The notes beneath the pieces are model-generated. The model was not told where the DNA came from. It saw nothing but the letters and a program-made list of their open reading frames with translations, and searched no databases. From contig JAAAUF010000468.1 of assembly GCA_015499985.1 (NCBI GenBank), positions 9,371-32,204 of the forward strand: a stretch of 22,834 nucleotides of DNA, in the 5' to 3' direction. Made by a program: the position numbers and the translations under genes. The DNA comes from Haplosporangium gracile. Lineage: Eukaryota > Mortierellomycota > Mortierellomycetes > Mortierellales > Mortierellaceae. Below, piece by piece: positions 1-10,435 of the stretch. How positions within the stretch are numbered: the first letter of the stretch is position 1; every line of letters begins with the position of its first letter.

Positions 1-3000
1 CGCCCAAAAAAAAAAAAAAGGAAGAACAAAGACACCGAACCAGCTTGTGTGGATTGCACATACGTTTCTCCTTTCCATTCCCCTCAATCCTTCTTTTTTC
101 CATGCATGAGCAACTTTTTTCTTATTTCTAGACATTGGTCAACTCGTGATGGCGGTAACTTTCTTTTCCCCTATTGCTCGTCCATTCCTAACTACCATTT
201 GAGCATTTAGAGTCGTGTGCTCGACTCATGGTTTGTTTGGGCTGAACGGATTGGATGTGCGATTGAAGAAGGATTATTTTTTTTGCTTTCCTTTCCTGTT
301 GCTCACTTCACAATCTATGTTCATCTAACTCGAATGATATCAGTCAGCTTAGATAGGATGCGCACATCTTTCTTTCCCGACGAAAGGGTCAGTGCCAATT
401 TTACCGGCATAAACCCCTTTTCTTCCCTGTCCTCCCTTCTTCTCCACGCTCAAACGGCCAGGTGCACTCATCGGCTTCATCATGCCATCAACAAATAGAG
501 AGGCATGCGGAACAACCAAGTTTCGAAATAGAAAATAACAAAACCTTGTGCCTTTTTTTTTGTGTTCATGCATTTATTTATTTTTTTTTTCAACGTGCGA
601 AAAATAACGACAAAAATCTAACTGAATGAAGCGAGCACAAAAACAAAACACTCCTTGCCTTATTGCTTCGCTCGCTTTCTTGGTTGCTCCGTCTGGCCGG
701 GGTTATTTTTACAAAGGAGAATCCCCCGGATACATCTACGCACCTGAGATTTTAAAGGCGCTCCTTTTTGTAGACAGATACTGACACACACAAAAAGGCA
801 AGCGGATGATGATGTGCGCCAGGATAGTAAGAAACCTGACTTCACAACCGCCAGGGTATTAGAAGTATTGTTGTTAAAAAAAAGGGGCATAAGCGAGCTA
901 CTCAAAACTCGAAGTTTAGTTCAAACCTCATTGGAGCGGTCGCGTGTTGCCAACAACAACAAAAAAAAATTGCGCACGACTCACACGACCACGACCAAGA
1001 AATACCGAAATAGCACTCGCACTCGTACCTCCTTCCTCACTCCCTCCTTTTCCATCTTGTTGCTGACACCAATCCATCACACGATAATAATAGCATCGAG
1101 GCAGACGCAATAGCGACATCAACAAATGTATAGGAGTGACAGGCCAGGAAGGAATGTAAAGATGTGAACGAAGGAAGAATGCAAACAGACCTCTGGACGC
1201 TTTTTTTCTTTTCCTCCTTTTCATCATTATTATCATCTTCCCCACCCCTGAAAAACTACCCCCGTGCACCTCTTCTTTCCCAACTCACACGACAACAGAA
1301 AAATCCTCCCAACTCACACGACAGCAAAAAAATCCTCCCAACCCCACACAATCACAAAAAAGAAAAGGACGTAAGAAAAAAGTGAAAGGAAAGAAAGGAG
1401 TACGACTCCTCTTCCTGCCCTCAACCTCATGCATAAGTATTCGCCTAGTTGTGGTGTCTCTTTTTTTCATTTTGGTTCTTTACGCCCATCACATGGATGG
1501 ATCATAGTAAAGAGGTCAAGACTAGCCATTGTTCTTCCAGTTAGTTTGGAGAAAGGGAAGGGAGAGGAGAGGAGAAGTTCTATCATTAGTAAAGCAAGAC
1601 ACTGCCTTGCATGATCCCATAAACTTCATGGGCGCTAACCCAGACGCCATGTATGCCGTGTCTCTTCCTGTGTTGGAAGCTGTTTGCCTTTATTAGTTTA
1701 CACAGCCCAACGAGACAAGAAGCCAGGACTGGGCTGAAGTATGTTCATGTTTTGAATGATAAAAAATCCGCGTAGTTCGGCCAATGTGTTCCTCCTATGT
1801 TCACACCCCGTTCCACTTGTCTTTCTCTATCTTTCTTCTGTATCTCCTTGCACAGGTCGGTCTCCTGGTTGGGAGTCAACTCATCCGTCGGTCCGAATCT
1901 TTCTCTCTGTCTCTCCACAACTTCAGGAGGTGCTGCTCTATCCTCCATGCCAACCATCTATCTTTTCGAGGGAATAGACCAGCAAGGGGACGGCCAGATG
2001 ATGGATATAAAATCTCAATGGCTATTTATGCGCCATCTTCTGTTTTCCTAATGCAGTGTCCGGCCCCACCACACTCCGGACTCACTTTGTCGTATGTAGA
2101 CCTATTTCACAGGTACGGATTCAGGTGTACATGGCCACTAACTACCCAGGGCGGAGAGGAGAGGAAATTGTTAAAAAAATTAACTGCTAATTCAGTTGTG
2201 GGCGGGGTTTGCATAGGTTTGGAACAAAAACATAGCTGGCTAATCGGGGTTCAGCGGCCGAAATAAAATATTCTATTTGAAATGCGCAATAAGTTGTCGG
2301 TCTGTCCGTCTGTCTCCTGGTGGCCCTCCTGCTCTCTGCCTTGCCGATCGATGTTCCAGGGCAGGAACGGAATGCAACCCAGGCAGTTCATAAACATATA
2401 CACACAGATACATGTCAACATACAAGACCTTTTCCTATCCTGCTCATAAACCCATGAATGGAACGGACGATGATGATTATGAGTTGCCATGTACCAGGTT
2501 AGGGAGCCCTCTACGGGTACTTCCTTTCCTCTATTGTTCGTTGTTTTTCTCTCGCGTCTCTGTTTTTTACCGAGATTGAAGACGTCAATTATTACTCTTT
2601 TACTTCTGTCTCCGTTCTTTTTCCCTCTCTCTCTTTTCTTTTTTTTTTTATGCACTTTTTCTCTTGCAATAGAAAAGACATCGGTGTCTTTTCGCAGAGA
2701 AAGAGAAGGGGCTATGCACTACCTATCGGAGATGGGAAACCCATTAATCTGTTACTGCACACGCAGTCGCCAAATAGGCAGTGGGGCTGGACCCTCCTTT
2801 CCCCTACTTCTTTCCTACATTACTACATAAATTCTCTTCACCTTTTTATTTTTTATTTTTAATTCTTGTTTAGCAGAAATAGAAATGCGCCCTATCTTTC
2901 CTCGACTCCCATGGATCCAAAACCCGCCCGGTCTAGTCCTGCCCCCCGTCCACTCACATCTTAAACCATGATACCCCTCTTTATTTTTCCTTTTTTTTAT

Positions 3001-3462
3001 TACTGTCGCTTTCGCACCTTTGACCATATTGGAAGTTTGGAGCTAACTGCCATAAAAACTGGGTACGCCGCCTTGGGTCGCGAGAGTAGACAAGGGAGAA
3101 GAAAGAACTTAAAAACAACCACTGATACTTTTTCCCTTGTGTAATTTAGCAAACTTGACGGAGATTAATTTTTCAGGTCACTTTTTTTTTACTTTAGGAG
3201 TTGATCTGATATGGAAAAGCACATGTGCAATTGAACAATTGAACAGCAAAGAAAGTGAAAAAATGTACATGTCTACCTACGTCCACCCATCTCGATTGCC
3301 CAGTATGAAAGATAAAGATAGAGGGAGAGATGCGAGAGAGCATCAGGGTCCTTTTTAATTGACATAATCAGATAAAAAAAACGACTAGCACTAGCATTAA
3401 GTAAAAAAAACCCCCCGAACGAGACGGATTGGAAGGAAAAAAGGAATAGAAAAAAAAGTAAT
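1..3462. other. Gene-poor intergenic region
   Basis: I see no convincing gene in these 3.5 kb on either strand. The open frames present are short, overlap each other on both strands, and encode low-complexity Ser/Phe/Leu- or Lys/Arg-rich peptides made by pyrimidine or purine runs. No conserved motif is recognisable. Poly-A/poly-T runs of 8-13 nt are scattered throughout (for example near 7-19, 547-590, 2640-2650 and 3182-3190). One small minisatellite is listed separately. A non-coding RNA or the untranslated part of a gene further left cannot be excluded from sequence alone. Confidence 0.6.
1278..1360. repeat. 29-bp minisatellite, about 3 copies
   Basis: Three tandem units with a 29-nt period, each beginning with the CCCAAC core at 1279, 1308 and 1337. 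The first two units share CCCAACTCACACGACA nearly perfectly and then an A-rich stretch ending AATCCT. The third unit is diverged (CCCAACCCCACACAATCA) and runs into A-rich DNA. No function is evident. Confidence 0.8.
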
Positions 3463-5289
3463 CTAGAAATCGTTATCAAAATCCAAGTCGTCAGTATGAT
3501 CTGCGCATGGATCAGGACCCTTATAAACACACCGTCGTCACCACCGCGTCTTCGTCCACTTCCTAGTCTTCATCCTTGTTCTTGTCCTCGTCGTCTACGC
3601 TTGTTCACACGCTTGTTCCACCCTCGCATAGTCTCTCCTGCTTTCTTCAGCTCCAGAATCGCTAGCATCACAACTCCAGATTTGGCGCAAATCGGTTAAG
3701 GATAACTGTCTGGATCGATTCCGGCGTGATTTTGGAGTCGCAGTCAAGCAGAATCCGTAGTTCTCGCAGCTGTAAGCATTATTTTTCTCCTTCCGTCCTC
3801 CTCCTCCTCCTTCTCCACGACGAAACCATTGAGGGTCGTCATCGCATGGTTCAGATACAAATACTCAAGCCTCGGCATCCATCGCAGGGCCGCAAACAAC
3901 TTTGACGCTTCTTTGTCCCAAAGACTAGACCAGCTCAACGACATTAAGGAGACCCATCGCGAATTCTTCCAGAACGCCGCGGGAGTCCTCCTGTCATTCG
4001 TGTACTCATCTACAACCCCATCTTGGAGCGCATACAAAAGCCACTGGACAGGCCCCATGATCGTCAAACTCTCGAGGGCTTCAAAACAGTCCAACCGCAG
4101 CAGGGTCATCATCTCGTACGAAAATATACTGGTGATTTCGATGGTGAAGTATTTGAATCAATTGCGTTACTCAATCTTCTTGAAGGCCTTGAGGATATAT
4201 CAGGACCGGTAGGTGGCCATCTGGACGTAGTTCAGTTGGAGGTCCCTGCAGTGTTCCAGGAGCGGTAGGAGCATCACTAGTTCAATGGTCAGAATAAAGG
4301 GCAGAGTGATCTTCTTGAGTTTTTGAGAGGTTGCGATCCTGCGGGGAACTCTGGTAATCCGTCAAAGACCGATAAGGGACGACTCCATTCAATGATTCGG
4401 ATCGAGATACTGTGCAGGTTCGGAAGGTAACTGCTCAATCGACACAGCGTCTCGATCGAAAGCCGGGTCCTGGAAAGTCTTAGCGATGCCAGCGACGCAT
4501 AGACTCAAAGTTCTGACAACATAGTATCTGTATCTTTGGGCGCAAAGTTGTGCAGATAATAGTCGTCAAGGATGAGTCCTATCAGGGTCAACGACTTGAG
4601 GTGAGGACAATCGTCACGAAGGAGATTGCCCAGAGTCGACCAAGTAATCTGCTTGCCTTGTTTCGTTTCCGAGTACCCGACAATCGTGAGCGCCGGCAGC
4701 AAAGTCCTCATCGGATGACTGGGTGGAATGGCCATATTAAAGTAATGTTCAAGGAGAGACCCATTGTCCAAGTATTCATCCCAGTTTGTCTCTTTCGCAG
4801 CCGGTAGGTAGGGACTGCATTCCAAAGCACTTCTCCCGATCAACACCTAATACAAACACGGTCAGATGTTCCAGACGCTTCGTTGTACACTATAATCCGT
4901 AAGGAAGAAGAGGGCTGATAGACATCTGGTGTGGACGGGTAAGGAAAGACAATCCCCAGCTGCGAGGGCACCACTCCATTGACAAGGAGTTCAAAGTGGC
5001 TTGAATCACCGGGTGTTAGGGTAAGCGAGTCAATCGAGGAACTCGCCTGGCAGACACGTTCGAGTTGAGACGGCGTCAGGGAAGACTGTTCGGAGGAAAA
5101 TGCGATAAGCAAGGAGATGCCAAAGTGGGGCGCGCAGGCGGACCAGAAGGAACGCAAGACTTGACGGAGCCGGAAGCCTGCCGGTTCGTTGGAGAAGGAG
5201 GCGGTGAGGGTCAGGAGTTCGGAAATGGCGAGTACTCTTGACGCTGCATGGGTGCTGATGATCTCTGTTGTGATGGCGGTAGTCTCCAT
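3463..5289 (-). pseudogene. Decayed F-box/leucine-rich-repeat-like gene with multiple frameshifts and stops
   Basis: A protein-like signal runs right to left but switches frame repeatedly. It starts at an ATG at 5289 (METTAITTEI), followed by an F-box-like segment (AISELLTLTASF, then RLRQVLRSFWSACAPHF). The signal moves to a second frame at about 4846-4505, which includes LLRDDCPHLKSLTLIGL. A third frame at about 4490-4340 carries LRLSRTRLSIETLCRLSSYL, and a further shift near 4320 gives LKKITLPFILTIELVML. In-frame TAA (4167-4169) and TGA (4158-4160) follow, then an LRR-like stretch at 4112-3780. Another shift near 3765 gives LRELRILLDCDSKITPESI, and the tail is acidic, ending DLDFDNDF and TAG at 3463-3465. 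The frame switches lack GT-AG splice sites, so this is a relic. Mortierella-type fungi carry large F-box/LRR families, which normally recruit substrates to SCF ubiquitin ligases. The family name is an inference from leucine spacing and the N-terminal motif; decay is the firmer claim. Confidence 0.75.
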
Positions 5290-5620
5290 CACTGACGTAC
5301 TTGCCGAATGGAAGAGATGAGAAAAGAGAGAATGACAGGTTTGTTGAGAAGAGAAGAGAAAAAACAAAAGCGAAAATAAGTGCGAAGGCCTGTTTGTGCA
5401 CTCGTGTTGCAGCCAACAGAGTGAAGCGATCAAACATCAAATTGTCCCCTTCACGGCAAAGTAGATTCAAAAGTAGTGTTATTGCTGTGCGTCATGCAGT
5501 GTATGTTGATGTTGTAGGTAGTATATACATATGTGCAAAAAGATAAAAATGACTATGTACAAGGAAAGAGGGGACAAACTACGCGCGTTTATCGCTATCG
5601 GTGATAATACGGATGTGCTG
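5290..5620. other. Intergenic gap
   Basis: These 331 nt lie between the stop codon of the antiporter gene and the start of the F-box-like relic. The gap would hold the antiporter 3' UTR and polyadenylation site and the former promoter of the relic. No canonical AATAAA is visible on the minus strand close to the antiporter stop, and nothing else is recognisable. Confidence 0.5.
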
Positions 5621-8600
5621 CTACTCTGGGCTAAGGTATGCCGGAGCGTGCTCTGTCTCGAATCCTAGAGGACGGTTGTTGCGGTGAATGTCGACTGGGG
5701 CCGGTTGAGGACTTCTATCGGACTCCGGAGTCACTGCAGAGCCGACTCGAGACATTTCGTTTCCGGGCCCAGCAGTGGCACCTGCAGGCCGTGATCCAGA
5801 CTGGACCACCAACAAACAGCAGGCAACGCCAGAGCTCAAGTACTTTTGGGCAACGACACCGAGGATCGACGTGACCGTCATGAATGAGTTGTGCAAGTCT
5901 CGAGATGATGGCTGGGCCCGGAGCGAGCGAGGGCGGAGACCACTGCCGCTGGTGCCAGCCTGGACAAACTCGTGTGTGTCTAATGGATTGTCGATGGGGT
6001 GCTGAGGTGTTCCTACAGCAGATGCATTCACTCCAGTAGGGAGGTTCTGGAGCTGAAGTCCTGGCAGGCGAGAGTTGGAGCTGCTGTACTGTGCGCTCGT
6101 TGAGGTTCCATAGACGCCCATGGGTGCCTGTTGATGGGTGTCGGGCGAGAAGGTCGAGGTAGCACGCCCTTGTTTGGTGGTCAGACCACGGCCGAGAATC
6201 AACAGATCACGAGATCCTAGAATAGCCTTGGCGAGACCGATCGAATCCTGCAGGGTGGGGACAACGTGGACATAAATGCCCAGGCCAGCTTCGACAGCTC
6301 CCGAGTCAGATGTACGCTTGCTGTTGGCTCGCTTATCGTTATGAACAAAGGCACGGTGAGCAAAGTAAGTATGGACAAGGAGCTGGTTGTCCTGGGGCAG
6401 CTCGACATGTTCCTCCGTAGACGACACAATCGACTCGTTGTCATCAATGTTCACTCGGACCTCCTTCTCGTCAAGTAACTCTTTGTTAGCATCGACACGG
6501 ATGATCACAATGTTGCAAAGGCGGTTGTGGCTCAGTGCAGAGGCCATCTTTAGCGCCTCTTCGTCGTCTAGCGATCCATAGAGCTGCACCACAATGTTGG
6601 AAAAGTGACCAGCTCCGCCATACTCTCTGTCGACAAAGACGGCAGTGACAAGACCCGAGTTGGCAGTAGTGTTGAGGAGACGGCTGACCAACGGGGTGTT
6701 GGAAGTCACAAGGGGACGCGACAAAACAGGGTTCTCGCCTTCAGCGTTGTTCATGGGTGGGTCTGGAAGCGAGGTTGAGTTCCAGGGGACAATAATAACT
6801 CCAGATCCACTCTCGGCAGCCTCGTCGCAGATACTGTTGGCAAAATCGTCGGGGTCAGTCGAAAGAGTCATCCGTGGGCGGACGAGGATATTGTTCAGCT
6901 TGGCAAAGGCCTGGAAGACAGTCATCAGTGCGTCTCGACGAAGGACCTCAGCGCGCTCAGTAGCAGCCATCAGCACAGACGAACTACGCTCGGTCAGATG
7001 CAAGAGACGCAAGGCCATGATCTTAGGGCTGGAGGTGTTCTCATCTGTGGAGGACTTGAAAATGGGGAGATTAGATCCGGGTACACTGAGAGATGAATGG
7101 GATCCTGCTGGGGCATTGTCGCCTGTTGCTGGGGTAGAATGGTTCAACATTTCGAGGAAGGTCATCATGGCAGGCAGATTGTGGATCTTGTCGAGGCAAA
7201 GCATGAATCCCTTGTTGTCGATGACGTCCGATGGATCCTCGCCCACAACAACTCCAGTCAGTTTCCTCTCCTTGGCAAGGGCGCGCATTGCAGCGGCACG
7301 CTGGTAGTGAGGAGGGTAGGCCCAAGAGACACCGGGTGTGGTCATGCAGGTGGTGATGAGACACATGGCGACCATGATAACAAAGACCTTGTCGTTGATG
7401 ACGCCGGCGTCGTATCCGATGTTGAGGACAATCAGCTCGATGAGACCCTTGCAGTTCATGAGAATACCAATGGCAAATGACTCTCGCCACTCCATGCCCT
7501 GGACCTTGGCCGCGATGGTGCATCCTGTGATCTTTCCAAAGCAAGCGACAAACGTGGTCAAGATTACCAATCCCCAGATCCTGCCATTGTCCAGCAATCC
7601 GACCTGAGTCTTGAGTCCAGACAGGGCAAAGTAGATGGGCAAGAAGATAACACTGACAAGATCCTCAATCCTCTTGGTGACCCCATCAGCAAATCCAGTC
7701 TCATTGGGGATGATGAGACCGACAAGGAAAGATCCAAAGATGGCATGGACACCGATGATATCGGTGACAAAGGCGCTGACGAGGACGGTACCGAGAGTGA
7801 AAGCCATCATGGTCTGACTGGGCTCATCCTGAGACTTGGTGACGCGGATCAAAAAGTTGAAGACGGGGCGAACGATAAAGCAGAGGATCAGGATCCAAGC
7901 GATCGAGAGGAGTACCACATAGAGGGGAGTAATCTTGCTAGCACTGTTGATGATGGAGACGACGAGAGCCAAGAGGATCCAGGCGACAATGTCTCCAACA
8001 GCTCCGGCACAGATGGTGAGGAATCCAACCTTGGTCTGGAGAAGCTTTTGTTCAGCAAGGATGCGGGCGAGGACAGGGAAAGCAGTAATAGACATGGCAA
8101 CACCGCAGAAGAGCAGGAACTGCCCAAAGCCTACAGTAGTGTCGGGTCCCAATTCCCCGTACAAGACATAACTGACTGCTGCTCCAACTCCGAGGGGGAG
8201 AGCCATTCCTGCGAAAGAGATTCCGAGGGCGAACCGTGCTCGCTTCAAGACAAGAGCAGGGTCGAGCTCCAGACCGACCAAGAAGAGGAACATGACTAGA
8301 CCAATGTTGGAGACGAGGTTAAGGTAGGGAAGTCCGTCGGGGTGGAAGATGGTGGAGGCGAATCCGGGAATACGGCCCATGACGGAGGGGCCGAGAATGA
8401 TACCGGCGATGACTTCAGAGATAACGCGAGGCTGCTTCAGACGCCTCAATCCGACATGGAGGAAGTAGCATAGTCCAATAATAATCACCGCCTATGTTTG
8501 TTTGCACGTAACGAATGGATGTCGACTGTTAGTCCTATTGAAAGCACAGATGGTTGCATGGGCCTCTTAGGTGTTGTTTACCACATGGCTTCTGTTTGCA

Positions 8601-8894
8601 TCATGCATGGCTCCCTTGTCCCTGTGGACATTTATGCTATATATGTTTGACCCCCACAAAATTTTCAGCACAGGCCCTCCTTTCCTTACCTGGATGACGA
8701 AAAGCGGAAAGGGATTCGAAGGGTTGACATGAGTCGGGTTGAGACCGGTGATTACGCTTCCTGTCATCGTGAACAACAAGGCGGAAAGGAAGCAGCATAA
8801 AGAGTTAGTTTTTTTTGGTCTGTTTCGTCGTGCTGACAGACATGTGCATGTGCATGTCAAGAGAGAGAAGAGACTTGCCTGCTGTACCGCCCAT
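5621..8894 (-). CDS. KHA1: KHA1-type K+(Na+)/H+ antiporter (CPA2 family)
   Basis: Predicted 985-aa, three-exon membrane antiporter. Exons: 8894-8879 (16 nt), 8760-8690, and 8491-5621. The spliced N-terminus reads MGGTAGSVITGLNPTHVNP and runs through PFPLFVIQ|AVIIIGLCYF. About 12 hydrophobic segments fill roughly residues 23-430. Family motifs in order: PRVISEVIAGIILGPSVMGR, FLFLVGLELD, GVAMSITAFPVLARIL, CAGAVGDIVAW (the ion-binding Asp region), IFGSFLVGLIIPNE, and MNCKGLIELIVLNIG. These match the yeast Kha1/plant CHX branch, which exchanges K+ or Na+ for H+ at Golgi/endosomal membranes and acts in pH and cation homeostasis. A hydrophilic tail of about 550 residues follows, Ser/Thr-rich near its end, so the protein is longer than yeast Kha1 (873 aa). 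Intron 2 (8689-8492, 198 nt) is GT-AG; intron 1 is GC-AG. An alternative start at 8767 (MTGSVITG) is in the same frame. The symbol is by family; the exact ion is not readable. Confidence 0.92.
8761..8878 (-). other. GC-AG intron 1 of the antiporter gene
   Basis: The 118-nt intron has donor AG|GCAAGT at 8878 and acceptor GACAG|GA at 8761. A CTAAC branch-point-like sequence sits about 45 nt upstream of the acceptor, within AAAACTAACTC. Splicing joins a 16-nt first exon to GAAGCGTAATC and gives MGGTAGSVITG. GC donors normally make up a small minority of introns, and those that work usually match the rest of the donor consensus closely, as here. The alternative is that translation starts at the ATG at 8767, inside this segment, with no exon 1 coding sequence. 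Confidence 0.65.
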
Positions 8895-10399
8895 GATGGC
8901 TTATAGGATGGCTATGAGGAGGAGGAAGAAGAGGAGGAAGAGGAGTGTTGATGGTTTGTGTGGTTATGGTCCAATCTTTTTTGGGCTTGAAAGCGGCGGT
9001 TACGAGGTATGAGGCAAACGAGGATAGAGGTTGAAGGATGATGATGCAAATGCAGGGATGGATGAAGGAAGAAAAGTGGATAAAAAAGGTTAGCAGGAGA
9101 GATTCCGAGAGAGCGGTACATGTATGTTTGTGAGTTCGTTTGGGGATTGTAAAACGAAGGAGAGGAGAAAAAGAAGTAACAGTAACAGAGGAAATGATTA
9201 ATCACGAAAACATGAAGGGAAAAAGTGCGAGAGTGGGAGTGAAAGAAAAGAGAGAGTGAACTCGCTGCCTCAAACATCATCTCTTATCTGCTCGAGGCCT
9301 ACGCTGCTACTTTTTTTTTGCTTTGTCGCCTGTTGCTTTGTTTCCCGCTTATTATCCCTTATCAGGGGAGTTCAACTGAACAAAACGCAAGGAGGAGAGA
9401 GAGGGGTGGATCCAACGGTGGTTGCAGTACCCTTATCTTCTTCTTCGTTGTTGTATACACAATGCATGAGAATAAAAGGAAAAGAAGACAATGGAGGGGG
9501 CAAATAATAATAAAAGATGGGGTATTGTAGCAGCAAGAGGGATAACTGCGCCAAATGCATCCTGCGCCTGCCTGTTTGTTGTGATTTGCTGTCTACATGT
9601 GTTTTGTTGCTCCTTCTTATTGCTTCGCACCCTGTCTGCCTGCTTGATGATGAGCACACCATTCGCAATCCATTACACGCCCTCTTCCTCTCTTTTATGC
9701 CCCTGGACTAATTGTATGTCATGTCCAGTAGTGCGCCATAGGGAGCAGGGAAGAAGAAAGAAAAAAAGAAGCCTGTCGGGGGGGGGGCGCGAAGAGAGAA
9801 AGGAATGAATGAGACGAAGAATGAAGGAGTAATAGGGGGGAAGAAGAGAAGAACAAGAAATAAAGACAGCCTAATACTGTCATAGACGAAGAAATGGCTG
9901 CAAGACAAACAAAGACAAACAAACAACAAAAGAGACGCCCAGAAGAATTTGTTTCCTTTTCGTGTTCACATCGATGTCGATGGCTCTCTTCCTTTGCGTC
10001 TTCGGAACAATAGTATGTAGTGTTCTCGATCGAATCATGTTTAAAAGAACATGTTCTGCAGGACAAAATGTTATCTGTGTGTCGCTAGATGGTCGTCGTT
10101 ATGAATACAAAAAAAGTCTCCGAGGCTGGTGGGATGTAGGACTTTTTTTCTTTTTTTTTTCATGGTCGGTCTCACTTACAAGAGAGGACTGTGGTCAAAA
10201 GACAAGAGCGGAGTGAATGAACGAGTGAAAGCTAACTACTATTATTATTTTTTAGTTTTTTGGTAATGAGGGAATGAAAGAAGGGAGGGAGGTGATGATG
10301 AGGGAACAAGTAAATTCAAGTCAATGAGGAGGTGAGGTAGAAAAAATAGGGGGCGGGGTATATATCGAGCAAGAAAGAGGGAAGAAAGGAAAAGAGTGG

Positions 10400-10400
<1 letters not shown>
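8895..10400. other. Upstream region of the antiporter gene
   Basis: No gene is recognisable. The plus strand is strongly purine-rich here, for example at 8918-8944 (GGA/GAA repeats immediately 5' of the antiporter start), 9160-9260, 9730-9960 and 10260-10400. In the antiporter's sense direction this is a long CT-rich leader or promoter, a common fungal promoter feature. A run of ten G lies at 9778-9787. Long peptides in this region are low-complexity products of the pyrimidine tracts. Confidence 0.5.

Positions 10401-10402
<2 letters not shown>

Positions 10403-10433
<31 letters not shown>
10403..10433. repeat. (GA)n microsatellite
   Basis: About 15 perfect GA dinucleotide units, embedded in a broader purine-rich stretch. 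The Arg-Glu repeat peptide read through it is an artefact of the microsatellite. Confidence 0.97.

Positions 10434-10435
<2 letters not shown>

Noticed and set aside
1278..1360. Possible CRISPR-like repeat spacing
   Set aside because: The units are contiguous without unique spacers, and the genome is eukaryotic; it is a minisatellite.
1784..2266. Plus-strand open frame of 160 codons
   Set aside because: No recognisable motif, overlaps several other frames of similar length, and composition follows pyrimidine-rich DNA; not supported as a gene.
4840..5433. An intact 197-codon protein gene in place of the N-terminal part of the F-box-like relic
   Set aside because: The 5' part before the METTAITTEI start looks like untranslated sequence, and the frame ends abruptly while homologous-looking LRR sequence continues in other frames, so it is better explained as part of the pseudogene.
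6645..7307. Plus-strand open frame of 220 codons
   Set aside because: It is antisense to the intact antiporter coding exon; the opposite strand has clear family motifs and the plus-strand peptide has none.
7745..8299. Plus-strand open frame of 184 codons, rich in acidic residues
   Set aside because: Antisense to the conserved membrane part of the antiporter; acidic composition is the complement of its hydrophobic codons.
10046..10057. 12-bp palindrome AGAACATGTTCT resembling a receptor or factor half-site pair
   Set aside because: Several perfect 12-bp palindromes are expected by chance in a window of this size, and no gene start is near.
9719..10066. Minus-strand Phe/Leu/Ser-rich open frames that look like membrane segments
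   Set aside because: They are translations of polypyrimidine tracts, with no conserved pattern and no plausible start context.
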